DNA of 64,000 bases from Alphaproteobacteria bacterium. GTDB taxonomy: Bacteria; Pseudomonadota; Alphaproteobacteria; Rhodospirillales; Rhodospirillaceae. Position 1 is the stretch's first letter, and the number at the start of each line of letters is the position of its first letter. The DNA is taken from positions 1 through 64,000 of the forward strand of contig JAUVUZ010000020.1 in NCBI GenBank assembly GCA_030604885.1, read 5' to 3'. The position numbers and the translations under genes were made by a program. Below are positions 10,571 through 18,604 of the stretch, one piece after another. The notes beneath the pieces were generated by a model. It was not told the DNA's origin, ran no database searches, and saw only the letters and a program-made list of their open reading frames with translations.

Positions 10571-10993
10571 ATGTCCGGCACGCCCAATGATAAGACCCCG
10601 AAGGACAACGTTATGAAGATGGCGGTCGACATTGTGTCAGCGTACGTGAGCAACAATCCGCTCCCGTCGGCACAGATTACCGATGTAATCCGGTCCGTGT
10701 ACGGCACCATCGACTCTCTCACCGGTGCGCCCACGGACATGCGGGAAGAAGCCCCGCGGCCGGCAGTGCCGATCAAGAAATCGATCACTCCCGATTACTT
10801 GATCTGCCTCGAAGACGGCAAGAAGCTGAAGATGTTGAAGCGTCATCTCCGCACCAACTACGGCATGACCCCCGACGAATACAAGGCCAAGTGGGGCCTC
10901 CCCGCCGATTATCCGATCGTGGCGCCCAACTACGCCACGCAGCGCTCCGAATTCGCGAAGAAGATCGGCCTGGGCCGCAAGAGCAAGGGCTGA
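10571..10993 (+). CDS. mucR: MucR/Ros-family transcriptional regulator
   Basis: Prokaryotic zinc-finger-type DNA-binding protein; in Alphaproteobacteria such proteins control surface polysaccharides, motility and cell cycle genes. The 140-residue product has the family C-terminal block TPDYLICLEDGKKLKMLKRH, then GMTPDEYKAKWGLPADYPIV. The finger is altered: Cys79-x2-Asp82-x9-His92-x3-Asn96, so the usual second cysteine is Asp and the last histidine is Asn. Asp in place of Cys occurs in several MucR proteins; loss of the last histidine weakens the case for zinc binding. The long AT-rich upstream region and a TTGACA element suggest a dedicated, perhaps autoregulated, promoter. Confidence 0.92.
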   Translation: MSGTPNDKTPKDNVMKMAVDIVSAYVSNNPLPSAQITDVIRSVYGTIDSLTGAPTDMREEAPRPAVPIKKSITPDYLICLEDGKKLKMLKRHLRTNYGMTPDEYKAKWGLPADYPIVAPNYATQRSEFAKKIGLGRKSKG

Positions 10994-10998
10994 CCGCC

Positions 10999-11059
10999 CG
11001 GCGCGATCCTGCGCCGAGTCGCCGATGAGGCTCCGCCCCGCGCGGACGACCTCATCGGC
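10999..11059. terminator. Two hairpins at the convergent mucR / DUF6898 ends
   Basis: First hairpin: cggcgc/gcgccg (10999-11004 with 11011-11016). Second: a perfect 10-bp stem gccgatgagg/cctcatcggc (11021-11030 with 11050-11059) with a 19-base loop. There is no T-run on the plus strand. The second stem overlaps the last codons and stop of the minus-strand gene. Probably a two-way transcription end or RNA-stabilising structure. Confidence 0.4.
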
Positions 11060-11234
11060 CGTCGCGCCGCTTCGCCAGCAGGCGTTCGAGTTTCCTCAGC
11101 GCCGCCTGTTCGAGGGAATAGCGGGACAGGGTGGCGCTGCCCACCACCACCGCCTCGACGCCGCTCCCCGGATCGATGGCGGTGACTTTCACCGCGTTGC
11201 CGATTCGCACCATTTCGAACAGCACCTGCGCCAT
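11052..11234 (-). CDS. Small conserved protein, DUF6898-like
   Basis: A 60-residue protein beginning MAQVLFEMVRIGNAVKVTA, then DPGSGVEAVVVG and an Arg/Lys-rich tail (LRKLERLLAKRR). I recognise this pattern from short conserved alphaproteobacterial proteins of unknown function. The ATG at 11234 is preceded by GGGGAGA; a GTG at 11270 would add 12 residues. It converges on mucR. No catalytic or binding motif can be named; its size and single predicted beta-rich core suggest an accessory or RNA/protein-binding role, but that is a guess. Confidence 0.65.
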   Translation of the reverse strand: MAQVLFEMVRIGNAVKVTAIDPGSGVEAVVVGSATLSRYSLEQAALRKLERLLAKRRDGR

Positions 11235-11380
11235 TCCGTCCGTCTCCCCGCCGCGTGCGAACGATTTCACACCGGACTCCGGTTATACCGAATATTCCAC
11301 GGAACGGGATCGGTTATCTTGACGCGCGCCCGAACTCCGTGGCTTTATCGGAGTCTTCACCCACATCGCAGGACCGCGCC

Positions 11381-12673
11381 ATGACCACGTCCTCCCGCCA
11401 TCCCGAAACCATCGCCCTTCACGGCGGTTTTCGCAAGGACCCGGCCACCAATGCGGTCGCGGTGCCGATCTACCAGACCACCTCGTACCAGTTCGACGAC
11501 GCCGACCACGCCGCCAACCTCTTCGGCCTGCGCGAACTCGGCAACATCTACACCCGCCTGATGAACCCCACCCACGACGCGCTGGAGCAGCGCATCGCCG
11601 CCCTCGAAGGCGGCGTCGCGGCGCTCGCGCTCAGCTCGGGGCAGGCGGCCTCCGCCTTCGCGATCCTCAACGTCGCTGAAGCGGGCGACAACTTCGTCAC
11701 CTCCACCGATCTCTACGGCGGCACCTGGAACCTCTTCGCCCACACCTTCAAGCAGATGGGCATCGAGGCGCGGTTCGTGGACCCGAAGGACCCGGAAGCC
11801 TTCGCCCGCGCCACCGACGACCGCACCCGCGCCTATTACGCCGAAACCCTGCCGAACCCGAAGCTCCAGGTGTTCCCGATCGGCGAGGTGGCGGCGATCG
11901 GCAAGCGCCTCGGCGTGCCGCTGATCATGGACAACACCGCCGCGCCGATCATCTGCCGCCCCCTCGACCACGGCGCTTCGGTGGTGGTCTATTCCTCCAC
12001 CAAATACATCGGCGGCCACGGCACCTCCATCGGCGGGCTGGTGGTGGACGGCGGCACCTTCGACTGGGAGGCCCACGCCGACCGCTTCCCGCTGCTCAAC
12101 CGGCCCGATCCCTCCTACCACGGCGCGGTGTGGACCGAGGCGGTGAAGCCCCTGGGGCCGATCGCCTACATCCTCAAGATGCGCGTCACCCTGCTGCGCG
12201 ACATCGGCGCCGCGACCACGCCGTTCAACGCCTTCCTCCATATCCAGGGCCTCGAAACCCTGCCGCTCAGGATGCGCGCCCACTGCGAGAACGCCACCGC
12301 CGTCGCCGCCTACCTCGCCACCCATCCGAAGGTGGCGCACGTCATCCATCCGTCGCTGCAATCGGGCTACGGGCGGCAGCGGGCGGATACCTACCTCAAG
12401 GGCGGCTTCGGCGGCCTGCTGGGCTTCGAGCTGAAGGGCGGGCGCGACGCGGGCCGCGCGTTCATCGACGCGCTCAAGCTGTTCTACCACGTCGCCAACA
12501 TCGGCGACGCCCGCAGCCTGGCGATCCACCCGGCCACCACCACCCACGCCCAGCTCACCGGCGAGGAGCAGTTGGCCTCGGGGGTGTCGGAGGGTTACGT
12601 GCGCCTGTCCATCGGCATCGAGCACATCGACGACATCCTCGCCGACCTCGAACAGGCATTGGAGCAAGCGTGA
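11381..12673 (+). CDS. metY: O-acetylhomoserine aminocarboxypropyltransferase (sulfhydrylase)
   Basis: PLP enzyme of the Cys/Met gamma-family that makes homocysteine from O-acetylhomoserine and sulfide. The 430-residue length fits MetY rather than the shorter MetB/MetC. Visible: PIYQTTSYQFDD, the PLP-binding YSSTKYIGGHG with its lysine, and the C-terminal HPATTTHAQLT block. The ATG at 11381 is preceded by AGGA. The next gene ilvA starts within its stop codon, so the two are coupled. A weak TTGACG (11319) and a short actccg/cggagt hairpin lie in the leader; no SAM-II riboswitch pattern was recognised. Confidence 0.92.
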   Translation: MTTSSRHPETIALHGGFRKDPATNAVAVPIYQTTSYQFDDADHAANLFGLRELGNIYTRLMNPTHDALEQRIAALEGGVAALALSSGQAASAFAILNVAEAGDNFVTSTDLYGGTWNLFAHTFKQMGIEARFVDPKDPEAFARATDDRTRAYYAETLPNPKLQVFPIGEVAAIGKRLGVPLIMDNTAAPIICRPLDHGASVVVYSSTKYIGGHGTSIGGLVVDGGTFDWEAHADRFPLLNRPDPSYHGAVWTEAVKPLGPIAYILKMRVTLLRDIGAATTPFNAFLHIQGLETLPLRMRAHCENATAVAAYLATHPKVAHVIHPSLQSGYGRQRADTYLKGGFGGLLGFELKGGRDAGRAFIDALKLFYHVANIGDARSLAIHPATTTHAQLTGEEQLASGVSEGYVRLSIGIEHIDDILADLEQALEQA

Positions 12674-13920
12674 CCGCCTCCGCTCTTTCGGCCCGCCCCG
12701 TCACCCTCGAAGGCATCCGCGAGGCGCAGCGCCTGCTGCGCGGCCACGTCGTGCGCACGCCGCTGGTGGCGGCCCCGGCGCTGTCCGACATCACCGGCGT
12801 CGACGTCCGCCTCAAGCTCGAAAACCTTCAGATCACCGGCGCGTTCAAGGCGCGCGGCGCGCTCAACAAGCTCGTCAGCCTGCCGCCCGCGGCGCGGCGC
12901 ACCGGCGTGATCGCGATCTCGGCGGGCAACCACGCGCAAGGGGTGGCGCTGCACGCGGGGCGCCTCGGCATTCCCGCCACCATCGTGATGCCGGTGGGCA
13001 CGCCGATGACCAAGATCCAGCGCACCGAGGCCCTGGGCGCCACGGTGGTGCGCCACGGCGAGAGCTATTCCGAGGCGGAGGAGTTCGCCCTCGGCTACGC
13101 GGAGCAGAAGGGCCTGACCCTGGTCCACCCCTTCGACGACCCGCTGGTGATCGCCGGGCAGGGCACCATCGGCCTCGAAATCCTCGAGGACTGCCCGGAC
13201 GTGGACGCGGTGATCGCCCCGATCGGCGGCGGCGGGCTGATCGCGGGGATCGCCACCGCCGTCTCCGCCCTCAAGCCGCAGGTGGTGATCGACGGCGTGC
13301 AGGCCTACACCTACGCCTCGATGAGCGGCGCGATCTCGGGCTTCGGCGGCGCGATCGGCGGCATGACCCTGGCCGAGGGCATCGCGGTGAAGAAGCCGGG
13401 CACCCTCACCCGCTCGATCTGCGAGGCGCTGCTGCGGCACATCCACACGGTGGACGAAGGCGCCATCGAGCAGGGCGTCGAGGTGCTGTTCTCCAACCAC
13501 AAGCAGATCGCCGAGGGCGCCGGGGCGGCGCCGGTGGCGGCGCTGTTGCAGAACCACGCCCGCTACGCCGGCAAGACCGTGGCGCTGGTGATCTCCGGCG
13601 GCAACATCGACCCGGCCCTGCTCGCCACCATCCTGATGCGGGGACTCGCCCGCGACGGACGCCTCTCGCGCCTGCGCATCGGCATTTCCGACCAGCCGGG
13701 GTCGCTGGCGCGGGTGACGCGGGTGATCGGCGAGGCGGGCGCCAACATCGTCGAGGTCCACCACCAGCGCCTGTTCCTCGACGTTTCGGTGAAAATGACC
13801 GAACTCGACGTTCTGGTGGAGACCATGGGCTTCGACCACGTCGCCGCGCTGGTGCAGAGTCTCAGCACCGCGGGCTTCCCGGCGCGGATTCTCTCCACCA
13901 GCGCGCAGGAAGGGCGGTGA
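12670..13920 (+). CDS. ilvA: Threonine ammonia-lyase (threonine dehydratase)
   Basis: PLP enzyme that converts threonine to 2-oxobutanoate, the entry to isoleucine. The 416-residue product has the PLP lysine in ITGAFKARGA, the phosphate-binding glycine loop IGGGGLIAG, and SAGNHAQGVA. One C-terminal ACT domain (about 345-410, IGISDQPGSLARV) suggests amino acid feedback control. The start is GTG at 12670 in a GTGA overlap with metY. It may also act on serine; a purely catabolic role is less likely given the ACT domain. Confidence 0.93.
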   Translation: MTASALSARPVTLEGIREAQRLLRGHVVRTPLVAAPALSDITGVDVRLKLENLQITGAFKARGALNKLVSLPPAARRTGVIAISAGNHAQGVALHAGRLGIPATIVMPVGTPMTKIQRTEALGATVVRHGESYSEAEEFALGYAEQKGLTLVHPFDDPLVIAGQGTIGLEILEDCPDVDAVIAPIGGGGLIAGIATAVSALKPQVVIDGVQAYTYASMSGAISGFGGAIGGMTLAEGIAVKKPGTLTRSICEALLRHIHTVDEGAIEQGVEVLFSNHKQIAEGAGAAPVAALLQNHARYAGKTVALVISGGNIDPALLATILMRGLARDGRLSRLRIGISDQPGSLARVTRVIGEAGANIVEVHHQRLFLDVSVKMTELDVLVETMGFDHVAALVQSLSTAGFPARILSTSAQEGR

Positions 13921-13988
13921 CCGGGCGTCCGCCTACGCGTTGCACTTGCGAACGTCTCGCGGTTCTCCCGGTTTTTTTGTCCTGTGCC

Positions 13989-14018
13989 TTGACTTAAGGG
14001 CTTTCTCCTCTGCATAAA
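13989..14018 (+). promoter_or_regulatory. Candidate motA promoter
   Basis: TTGACT (13989-13994) and CATAAA (14013-14018) are separated by 18 bases and resemble a housekeeping-type promoter, 51 bases upstream of the motA ATG. The position right after the ilvA end fits an independent stator operon. Confidence 0.45.
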
Positions 14019-14035
14019 CGGAAGGTGTCGCGGTA

Positions 14036-14057
14036 AGGCGCCGAGGGTTTGGCGCCT
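14036..14057 (+). other. Stem-loop directly upstream of the motA ribosome-binding site
   Basis: A perfect 7-bp stem aggcgcc/ggcgcct (14036-14042 with 14051-14057) and an 8-base loop end three bases before the G-run (14061-14065) that serves as the motA Shine-Dalgarno. The placement could influence translation initiation or mRNA stability; there is no T-run, so it is not a terminator. Confidence 0.45.
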
Positions 14058-14068
14058 CAGGGGGGACT

Positions 14069-14938
14069 ATGTTCGTCATTATCGGTTTCGCGACGGTGAT
14101 CGGCAGCGTGATCAGTGGTTACCTGATCGTCGGCGGTCATCTCTCGGTGTTGTACCAACCCGCGGAATTCATCATCATCTTCGGCGCCGCCATCGGCGCG
14201 TTCCTGATCGGCAATCCCAAGGACGTGGTGGTCGGAACGGCGAAGAGCATGGGCACCCTGTTCAAGGGGTCCCGGCACTCCAAGAAGACCTACCTCGAAC
14301 TGATGACGATGCTCTACCAGATCTTCCGCCTGGCCAAGACCAAGGGCGATCTGGCGCTCGAGAGCCACGTCGAGAAACCCGACGAAAGCCCGATCTTCAC
14401 CGCCTATCCGTCGTTCTCGAAGGACCACCACGCGCTGGCGTTCCTGTGCGACTACCTGCGGCTCCTGACGCTGGGCACCAACAACGCCCACGAGGTCGAG
14501 ACCATCATCGAGGGCGAGATCGAGGCGCACCACCACGAGACCACCCTGGTCTCCGGCGCGGTCACCAACATGGCCGACGGCACCCCGGCGCTCGGCATCG
14601 TCGCCGCGGTGTTGGGCGTGATCCACACCATGGGGTCGATCACCGAGCCGCCGGAAGTGCTGGGCCACCTGATCGGCGGCGCGCTGGTGGGCACTTTCGC
14701 GGGTGTGCTGATGGCTTACGGCTTCATCGGCCCGATCGGCCGCTCCCTCGAGATCACCTACAACGCCGAGACCGACTTCTACAAATCGATCCGCACCGCG
14801 ATCCTCGCCCACATGCAGGGCTACGCGCCGCAGGTGTCGGTGGAGTTCGCGCGCAAGGTGCTGCCGCCCCACGTCCGGCCGAGCTTCCAGGAAGTCGAGG
14901 AAGCGATCGGCAACGCCGGGTCCGATCCCGGCTCCTAA
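14069..14938 (+). CDS. motA: Flagellar motor stator protein MotA
   Basis: Inner-membrane subunit of the proton-driven stator, working with MotB to turn the flagellum. The 289-residue protein has four hydrophobic segments: two at the N-terminus (about 2-20 and 30-50) and two after residue 165. They enclose a large cytoplasmic loop carrying charged residues that contact the rotor. PALGIVAAVLGVIHTMG and YGFIGPIGRSLE carry the conserved prolines of the family. It is followed after 15 bases by motB and has its own candidate promoter. No other flagellar genes are adjacent. Confidence 0.95.
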   Translation: MFVIIGFATVIGSVISGYLIVGGHLSVLYQPAEFIIIFGAAIGAFLIGNPKDVVVGTAKSMGTLFKGSRHSKKTYLELMTMLYQIFRLAKTKGDLALESHVEKPDESPIFTAYPSFSKDHHALAFLCDYLRLLTLGTNNAHEVETIIEGEIEAHHHETTLVSGAVTNMADGTPALGIVAAVLGVIHTMGSITEPPEVLGHLIGGALVGTFAGVLMAYGFIGPIGRSLEITYNAETDFYKSIRTAILAHMQGYAPQVSVEFARKVLPPHVRPSFQEVEEAIGNAGSDPGS

Positions 14939-14953
14939 CCCATCGAGGGCCGC

Positions 14954-15871
14954 ATGGCGGAAGACGGCAAAAGGCCGATCATCAAGAAGGTCATCAAGAA
15001 GGGCGGCCACGCCCACCATGGCGGCGCGTGGAAGATCGCGTATGCCGACTTCGTGACCGCGATGATGGCGTTCTTCCTGCTGATGTGGCTGCTGAACGCG
15101 GTGACCGAGCAGCAGTTGCAGGGCATCGCCAACTATTTCGCCCCCACCTCGGTCTCCACCAGCCAGAGCGGCGCGGGCGGCATGCTCGGCGGCAAGGTGA
15201 TCGGCGAGGGCGTGCTCACCAGCAATTCCAGCGACAGCTTCACCCCCACCCTGCCGCCGCCCACCTTCAACAACGCGTCGAGCGACAGCGAAACCGACGC
15301 GGAGCTGAGCGCCGCCGCCTTCGAGCGCGCCCAGCGCGACCTCGAGGAACGCCAGTTCGAGGACACCGCCGACGAACTGCGCAAGGCGGTTTCCGGCATT
15401 CCCGAACTCAAGGAGCTGGCGAAGAACCTGCTGATCGACAACACCCCCGAGGGGCTGCGGATCCAGATCGTCGATCAGGCGGGCAGCGCGATGTTCCCCT
15501 CCGGCTCCAGCCGCATGTCGCCGCAGATGCGCCGCCTGCTGGGCCTGGTGGCCGCCGCGATCAAGGACGTGCCGAAGCAGGTGGCGATCGCCGGGCATAC
15601 CGACTCGATCCGCTACGCCGACCCCAGCGGCTACGGCAACTGGGAGCTTTCCGCCGACCGGGCGCTGGCGTCGCGCCGCGCGCTGGTGGAGATGGGGTTC
15701 TCGGAATCGCGGGTGCAGCGCGTCGTCGGACGCGCCGATGCGGACCCGCTGGTTGCAGACGATCCGAACAATCCCCAGAATCGACGGATCAGCATCGTGC
15801 TGCTGCGCGACAGCATCGCCGCCGCCGACAAGGAACGGGCGACGCCCAAGTCCCTCGGGATCACCCGCTAG
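14954..15871 (+). CDS. motB: Flagellar motor stator protein MotB
   Basis: Single-pass inner-membrane protein that anchors the stator to peptidoglycan and carries the proton-binding aspartate. In 305 residues: a basic N-terminus, one membrane helix at about 30-50 beginning YADFVTAMMAFFLLMWLLNA (Asp is the proton site), a serine/threonine-rich linker, and a C-terminal OmpA-like peptidoglycan-binding domain (about 160-290, IAGHTDS and NRRISIVLL). GAGG precedes the ATG. Stator pairing with motA is clear. Confidence 0.95.
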   Translation: MAEDGKRPIIKKVIKKGGHAHHGGAWKIAYADFVTAMMAFFLLMWLLNAVTEQQLQGIANYFAPTSVSTSQSGAGGMLGGKVIGEGVLTSNSSDSFTPTLPPPTFNNASSDSETDAELSAAAFERAQRDLEERQFEDTADELRKAVSGIPELKELAKNLLIDNTPEGLRIQIVDQAGSAMFPSGSSRMSPQMRRLLGLVAAAIKDVPKQVAIAGHTDSIRYADPSGYGNWELSADRALASRRALVEMGFSESRVQRVVGRADADPLVADDPNNPQNRRISIVLLRDSIAAADKERATPKSLGITR

Positions 15872-15905
15872 GGATCGCCCGCGCCCGATCAACGATTGAG
15901 GCGCC

Positions 15906-16640
15906 ATGAAGAGCTTTCGGACGGATTCCTACGTCTTCCACACCACCGCCCCCGCGCCCTGCCCGTACCTTCCCAACCGGCTGGAGCGCAAGGTGGTGAC
16001 CGAGCTGACGCAGGGCGACCCGGTGAAGTTCCACGAGGTTCTGTCGCGCTCGGGCTTCCGCCGCAGCCATGCGATCGCCTATGCCCCCGCCTGCCCCGGC
16101 TGCGCCGCGTGCGTGCCGGTGCGGATCGCGGTGGACGGGTTCGAGGAAAGCCGCACCTTCCGCCGCCTGCGTCACGTCAACGCCGATCTCGCGGTCGAGC
16201 CGGTGCCCGCCCGCGCCACCGGCGAGCAGCACCGCCTGTTCCTGGCGTATCAGGAAACCCGCCACGCGGGCGGCGACATGGCGTCGATGGAATTCCACGA
16301 ATACCGGGCGATGATCGAGGACAGCCCGATCCAGACCCTGCTCTACGAGTTCCGCGACGCCGAGGAACGGCTGGTGGCGGCGGTGCTCACCGACGTGATG
16401 GACGACGGCCTTTCCGCCGTCTACTCGTTCTACCGGCCGGATCTGCCGAAGCGCAGCCTCGGCACCTTCGCGGTGCTGACGCTGGTGGACGCCTGCCGCA
16501 CCCACGGCCTGCCCTACCTCTACCTCGGCTACTGGATCGCCGAAAGCCGCAAGATGGCCTACAAGAGCCGCTTCCGCCCCCTCGAGGGCTACGGCGTCGA
16601 CGGTTGGGAGCGGCTGTCGATCGCCTCCGACGGCGACTGA
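15906..16640 (+). CDS. bpt: Aspartate/glutamate leucyltransferase (Bpt-type, N-degron pathway)
   Basis: Transfers leucine from Leu-tRNA to proteins starting with Asp or Glu, tagging them for ClpS/ClpAP degradation. The 244-residue protein has the cysteine-rich N-terminal segment (APACPGCAACVPVRI) and the GNAT-like core typical of ATE1/Bpt proteins, including YSFYRPDLPKRSLGTF and LYLGYWI. Bacterial members of this fold are usually leucyl- rather than arginyltransferases. Its last 52 bases overlap the end of the convergent phnF gene. Confidence 0.9.
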   Translation: MKSFRTDSYVFHTTAPAPCPYLPNRLERKVVTELTQGDPVKFHEVLSRSGFRRSHAIAYAPACPGCAACVPVRIAVDGFEESRTFRRLRHVNADLAVEPVPARATGEQHRLFLAYQETRHAGGDMASMEFHEYRAMIEDSPIQTLLYEFRDAEERLVAAVLTDVMDDGLSAVYSFYRPDLPKRSLGTFAVLTLVDACRTHGLPYLYLGYWIAESRKMAYKSRFRPLEGYGVDGWERLSIASDGD

Positions 16641-17419
16641 GCCGGAGCCTCCTCCTCGTTCACCACCAGTTGCACCACCTCGCCGTTGAAGGCGGTGGCG
16701 CCGTATTCGATCGGCTGACCCTCGGTGTCCACGTTCACCGCCTCGGTCACCAGCACCGGGCGATTCTTCGGCTGCTTCAGCAGCTCCGCTTCCTCGAGAG
16801 AGGGCATCCGCGCGGTGATGCGGGTGCTTTTGCGGGTGTAGTCGAAAATCCCGAAATAGGCGTAGGTGGCGGTGATCGACCGGCGCTGGCGGTAGATGTC
16901 GAGGAACCCGGCGAAGCGCTTGAGCGGAAACCAGTGCTCGGCGACGTTGGTGGGGCGGCCGTCGGCGTGGGCGAGTCGGCGCATCCAGATCGTCGGCTCG
17001 CCGTCGTCCAGCCCCAGCGCCCGCGCCACCGCGTGCGGCGCCGGACGCTCGCCCGAATCGAGGATGATCCCCGAAGGCTCGCGGTTCTGGCGCCGCAGGT
17101 TCTCGGAAAACCGGGTGCGGCGCGACACCTGATAGTCGATGACGTTCTCGTGGACGAAGGTGCCGCGCCCCCGCTCGACGCGGATCAGGCTGGCGGCCTC
17201 GAGTTCCGCCAGGGCGCGGCGGATGGTGTGGCGGTTGACCGCGAAGCGCGCCGCCAGGGCGAACTCGGTGGGCAACTGCGCGCCGGGTTTGAGATCGCCG
17301 GAGCGGATCGCCGCGCCGAGCGCCGCCTCCACCTGCCGCCACAGCGGCGCGCCGCCCGCCCGCTCCAGCGGCGCGGCGGCTTCCAGCCCTTGAAAATCCT
17401 CAGGTGACTCGGGCTTCAT
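16589..17419 (-). CDS. phnF: GntR/HutC-family regulator of phosphonate genes (PhnF)
   Basis: DNA-binding repressor for the adjacent C-P lyase operon. The 276-residue product has an N-terminal winged helix (about 25-95, PLWRQVEAALGAAIRSGDLK, LPTEFALAARFAVNRHTIRR) and a C-terminal UTRA/chorismate-lyase-like effector domain. It is divergent from phnG with 93 bases between starts, and a HutC-type palindrome lies in that gap. The C-terminus is low-complexity (Glu/Ser/Pro-rich) and its 3' end runs 52 bases into bpt on the opposite strand. The effector is unknown; a phosphonate or phosphate-related ligand is inferred. Confidence 0.92.
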   Translation of the reverse strand: MKPESPEDFQGLEAAAPLERAGGAPLWRQVEAALGAAIRSGDLKPGAQLPTEFALAARFAVNRHTIRRALAELEAASLIRVERGRGTFVHENVIDYQVSRRTRFSENLRRQNREPSGIILDSGERPAPHAVARALGLDDGEPTIWMRRLAHADGRPTNVAEHWFPLKRFAGFLDIYRQRRSITATYAYFGIFDYTRKSTRITARMPSLEEAELLKQPKNRPVLVTEAVNVDTEGQPIEYGATAFNGEVVQLVVNEEEAPAQSPSEAIDSRSQPSTP

Positions 17420-17491
17420 CGCACCCCCACAAAAGCTTCACGAAAACGGGGTTTCCCAACCGGGGCCGATCATATTAGCATCGCTCCCATG

Positions 17492-17536
17492 TTGTCTAGA
17501 CAAAGGTTGGACATGACCCCCGAGTTGTCTACACCC
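17492..17536 (+). promoter_or_regulatory. Candidate PhnF operators at the phnF/phnG divide
   Basis: Site 1 is a perfect 12-bp palindrome, ttgtctagacaa (17492-17503), containing GTCTAGAC, which fits the GTMTAKAC core described for HutC-type GntR regulators. Site 2, ttgtctacaccc (17525-17536), differs at one core position and lies 33 bases away, about three helical turns, inside the first codons of phnG. The sites sit just before and after the phnG ATG, where a bound dimer would block the transcript. Confidence 0.6.
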
Positions 17537-17968
17537 GAATGCACGGCCGCGCGGCGGCGCTGGATGCGCCTGTGCGCGCTGGCCGACCGCGCCGCCCTCG
17601 AAGCCGCCACCGCCGAGGTTTCCGGCGCCCGCTGGCTGCGCCCGCCGGAAACCGGGCTGGTGATGGTGCGCGGCCGCATCGGCGGCGGCGGCGCGCCGTT
17701 CAACCTGGGCGAAATGCCGGTGACGCGCTGCGCGGTGGCGCTGCCCGGCGGCGCCGTGGGCCACGCCTACATCGCCGGGCGCGACGCCGCCAAGGCCCGC
17801 GCCGCCGCGCTGGTGGACGCCTTGATGCAGGACCCCGCCCACGCCGAACGGCTGGAGCGCGACCTGCTGGCCCCGCTCGCCGACGCCCTCGCGGCGGCCG
17901 ATGCGGCGGCGGATCGCAAGACCGCGGCGACGCGGGTCGATTTCTTCACCATGGTACGCGGAGACTGA
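17513..17968 (+). CDS. phnG: C-P lyase complex subunit PhnG
   Basis: Small subunit of the PhnGHIJ core that, with PhnI, couples phosphonate to ATP-derived ribose. 151 residues from ATG 17513; family features are WMRLCALADRAALE near the start, PETGLVMVRGRIGGGGAPFN and the C-terminal ATRVDFFTMVRGD. An upstream in-frame ATG at 17489 would overlap the palindromic operator; the 17513 start has AAGG at good spacing and matches the usual N-terminus. First gene of the plus-strand phn operon. Confidence 0.93.
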   Translation: MTPELSTPECTAARRRWMRLCALADRAALEAATAEVSGARWLRPPETGLVMVRGRIGGGGAPFNLGEMPVTRCAVALPGGAVGHAYIAGRDAAKARAAALVDALMQDPAHAERLERDLLAPLADALAAADAAADRKTAATRVDFFTMVRGD

Positions 17969-17971
17969 GGC

Positions 17972-18604
17972 ATGATCCCCTTCCCCTCCCGAGACCAGAC
18001 TCCGGCTCCCAACATTCCCGCCCCCGGTTTCGCCGATCCGGTGCGCGACGCGCAGCGCTGCTTCCGCCGCCTGCTGGCGGCGCTGAGCTACCCCGGCCGC
18101 CCGCAGGAGATCGGCGATCTCCTGCCGCGCGGGCCGGAGCCGCTGTATTCCTCCACCGCCGCGCTGTGCCTGACCCTGTTCGACGTGGACACGCCGGTGT
18201 GGCTGGAACCGGGGCTGGACACGCCGGAGGTGCGGCAGTTCCTGTCGTTCCACTGCGGCTGCCCGATCGCCGCGCACCCGGGCGAGGCGGCGTTCGCGCT
18301 GCTGCCGGTGGCGGCGGCGGAGCGCCTCGCCGCCTTCCACGTCGGCACGCCGGAATACCCGGATCGGGCGGCGACGCTGCTGATCCAGACTCCATCGGTG
18401 ACCGGCGGCGCGCCCGTCGCCGCCACCGGGCCGGGGATTCCGGAGCGGCAGGACTTCGCCGTCGCGGGGGCGAACGGCGGCTTCTGGTCGCGGCGGGCGG
18501 CGGTCGACGCGGCCTTCCCCTGCGGCCTCGACATCGTGTTCGTCGACCCGCGGCAGATCGTCGGCCTGCCGCGCGGCGTTCACGCAATCGGGGAGGACGC
18601 CTGA
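17972..18604 (+). CDS. phnH: C-P lyase complex subunit PhnH
   Basis: Core subunit of the carbon-phosphorus lyase complex, with a fold related to PLP transferases but no PLP site. The 210-residue product has the family patterns ADPVRDAQRCFRRLLAALSY, STAALCLTLFDVDTPVWL and FPCGLDIVFVDP. Its start follows phnG by three bases and its stop overlaps the phnI start as TGATG, indicating coupled synthesis of complex subunits. Confidence 0.95.
   Translation: MIPFPSRDQTPAPNIPAPGFADPVRDAQRCFRRLLAALSYPGRPQEIGDLLPRGPEPLYSSTAALCLTLFDVDTPVWLEPGLDTPEVRQFLSFHCGCPIAAHPGEAAFALLPVAAAERLAAFHVGTPEYPDRAATLLIQTPSVTGGAPVAATGPGIPERQDFAVAGANGGFWSRRAAVDAAFPCGLDIVFVDPRQIVGLPRGVHAIGEDA

Noticed and set aside
11235-11380. 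SAM-II riboswitch upstream of metY
   Set aside because: The short hairpin there does not match the SAM-II consensus pseudoknot.
17420-17512. PHO box upstream of phnG
   Set aside because: Only scattered partial matches to CTGTCAT half-sites; no 11-base periodicity.
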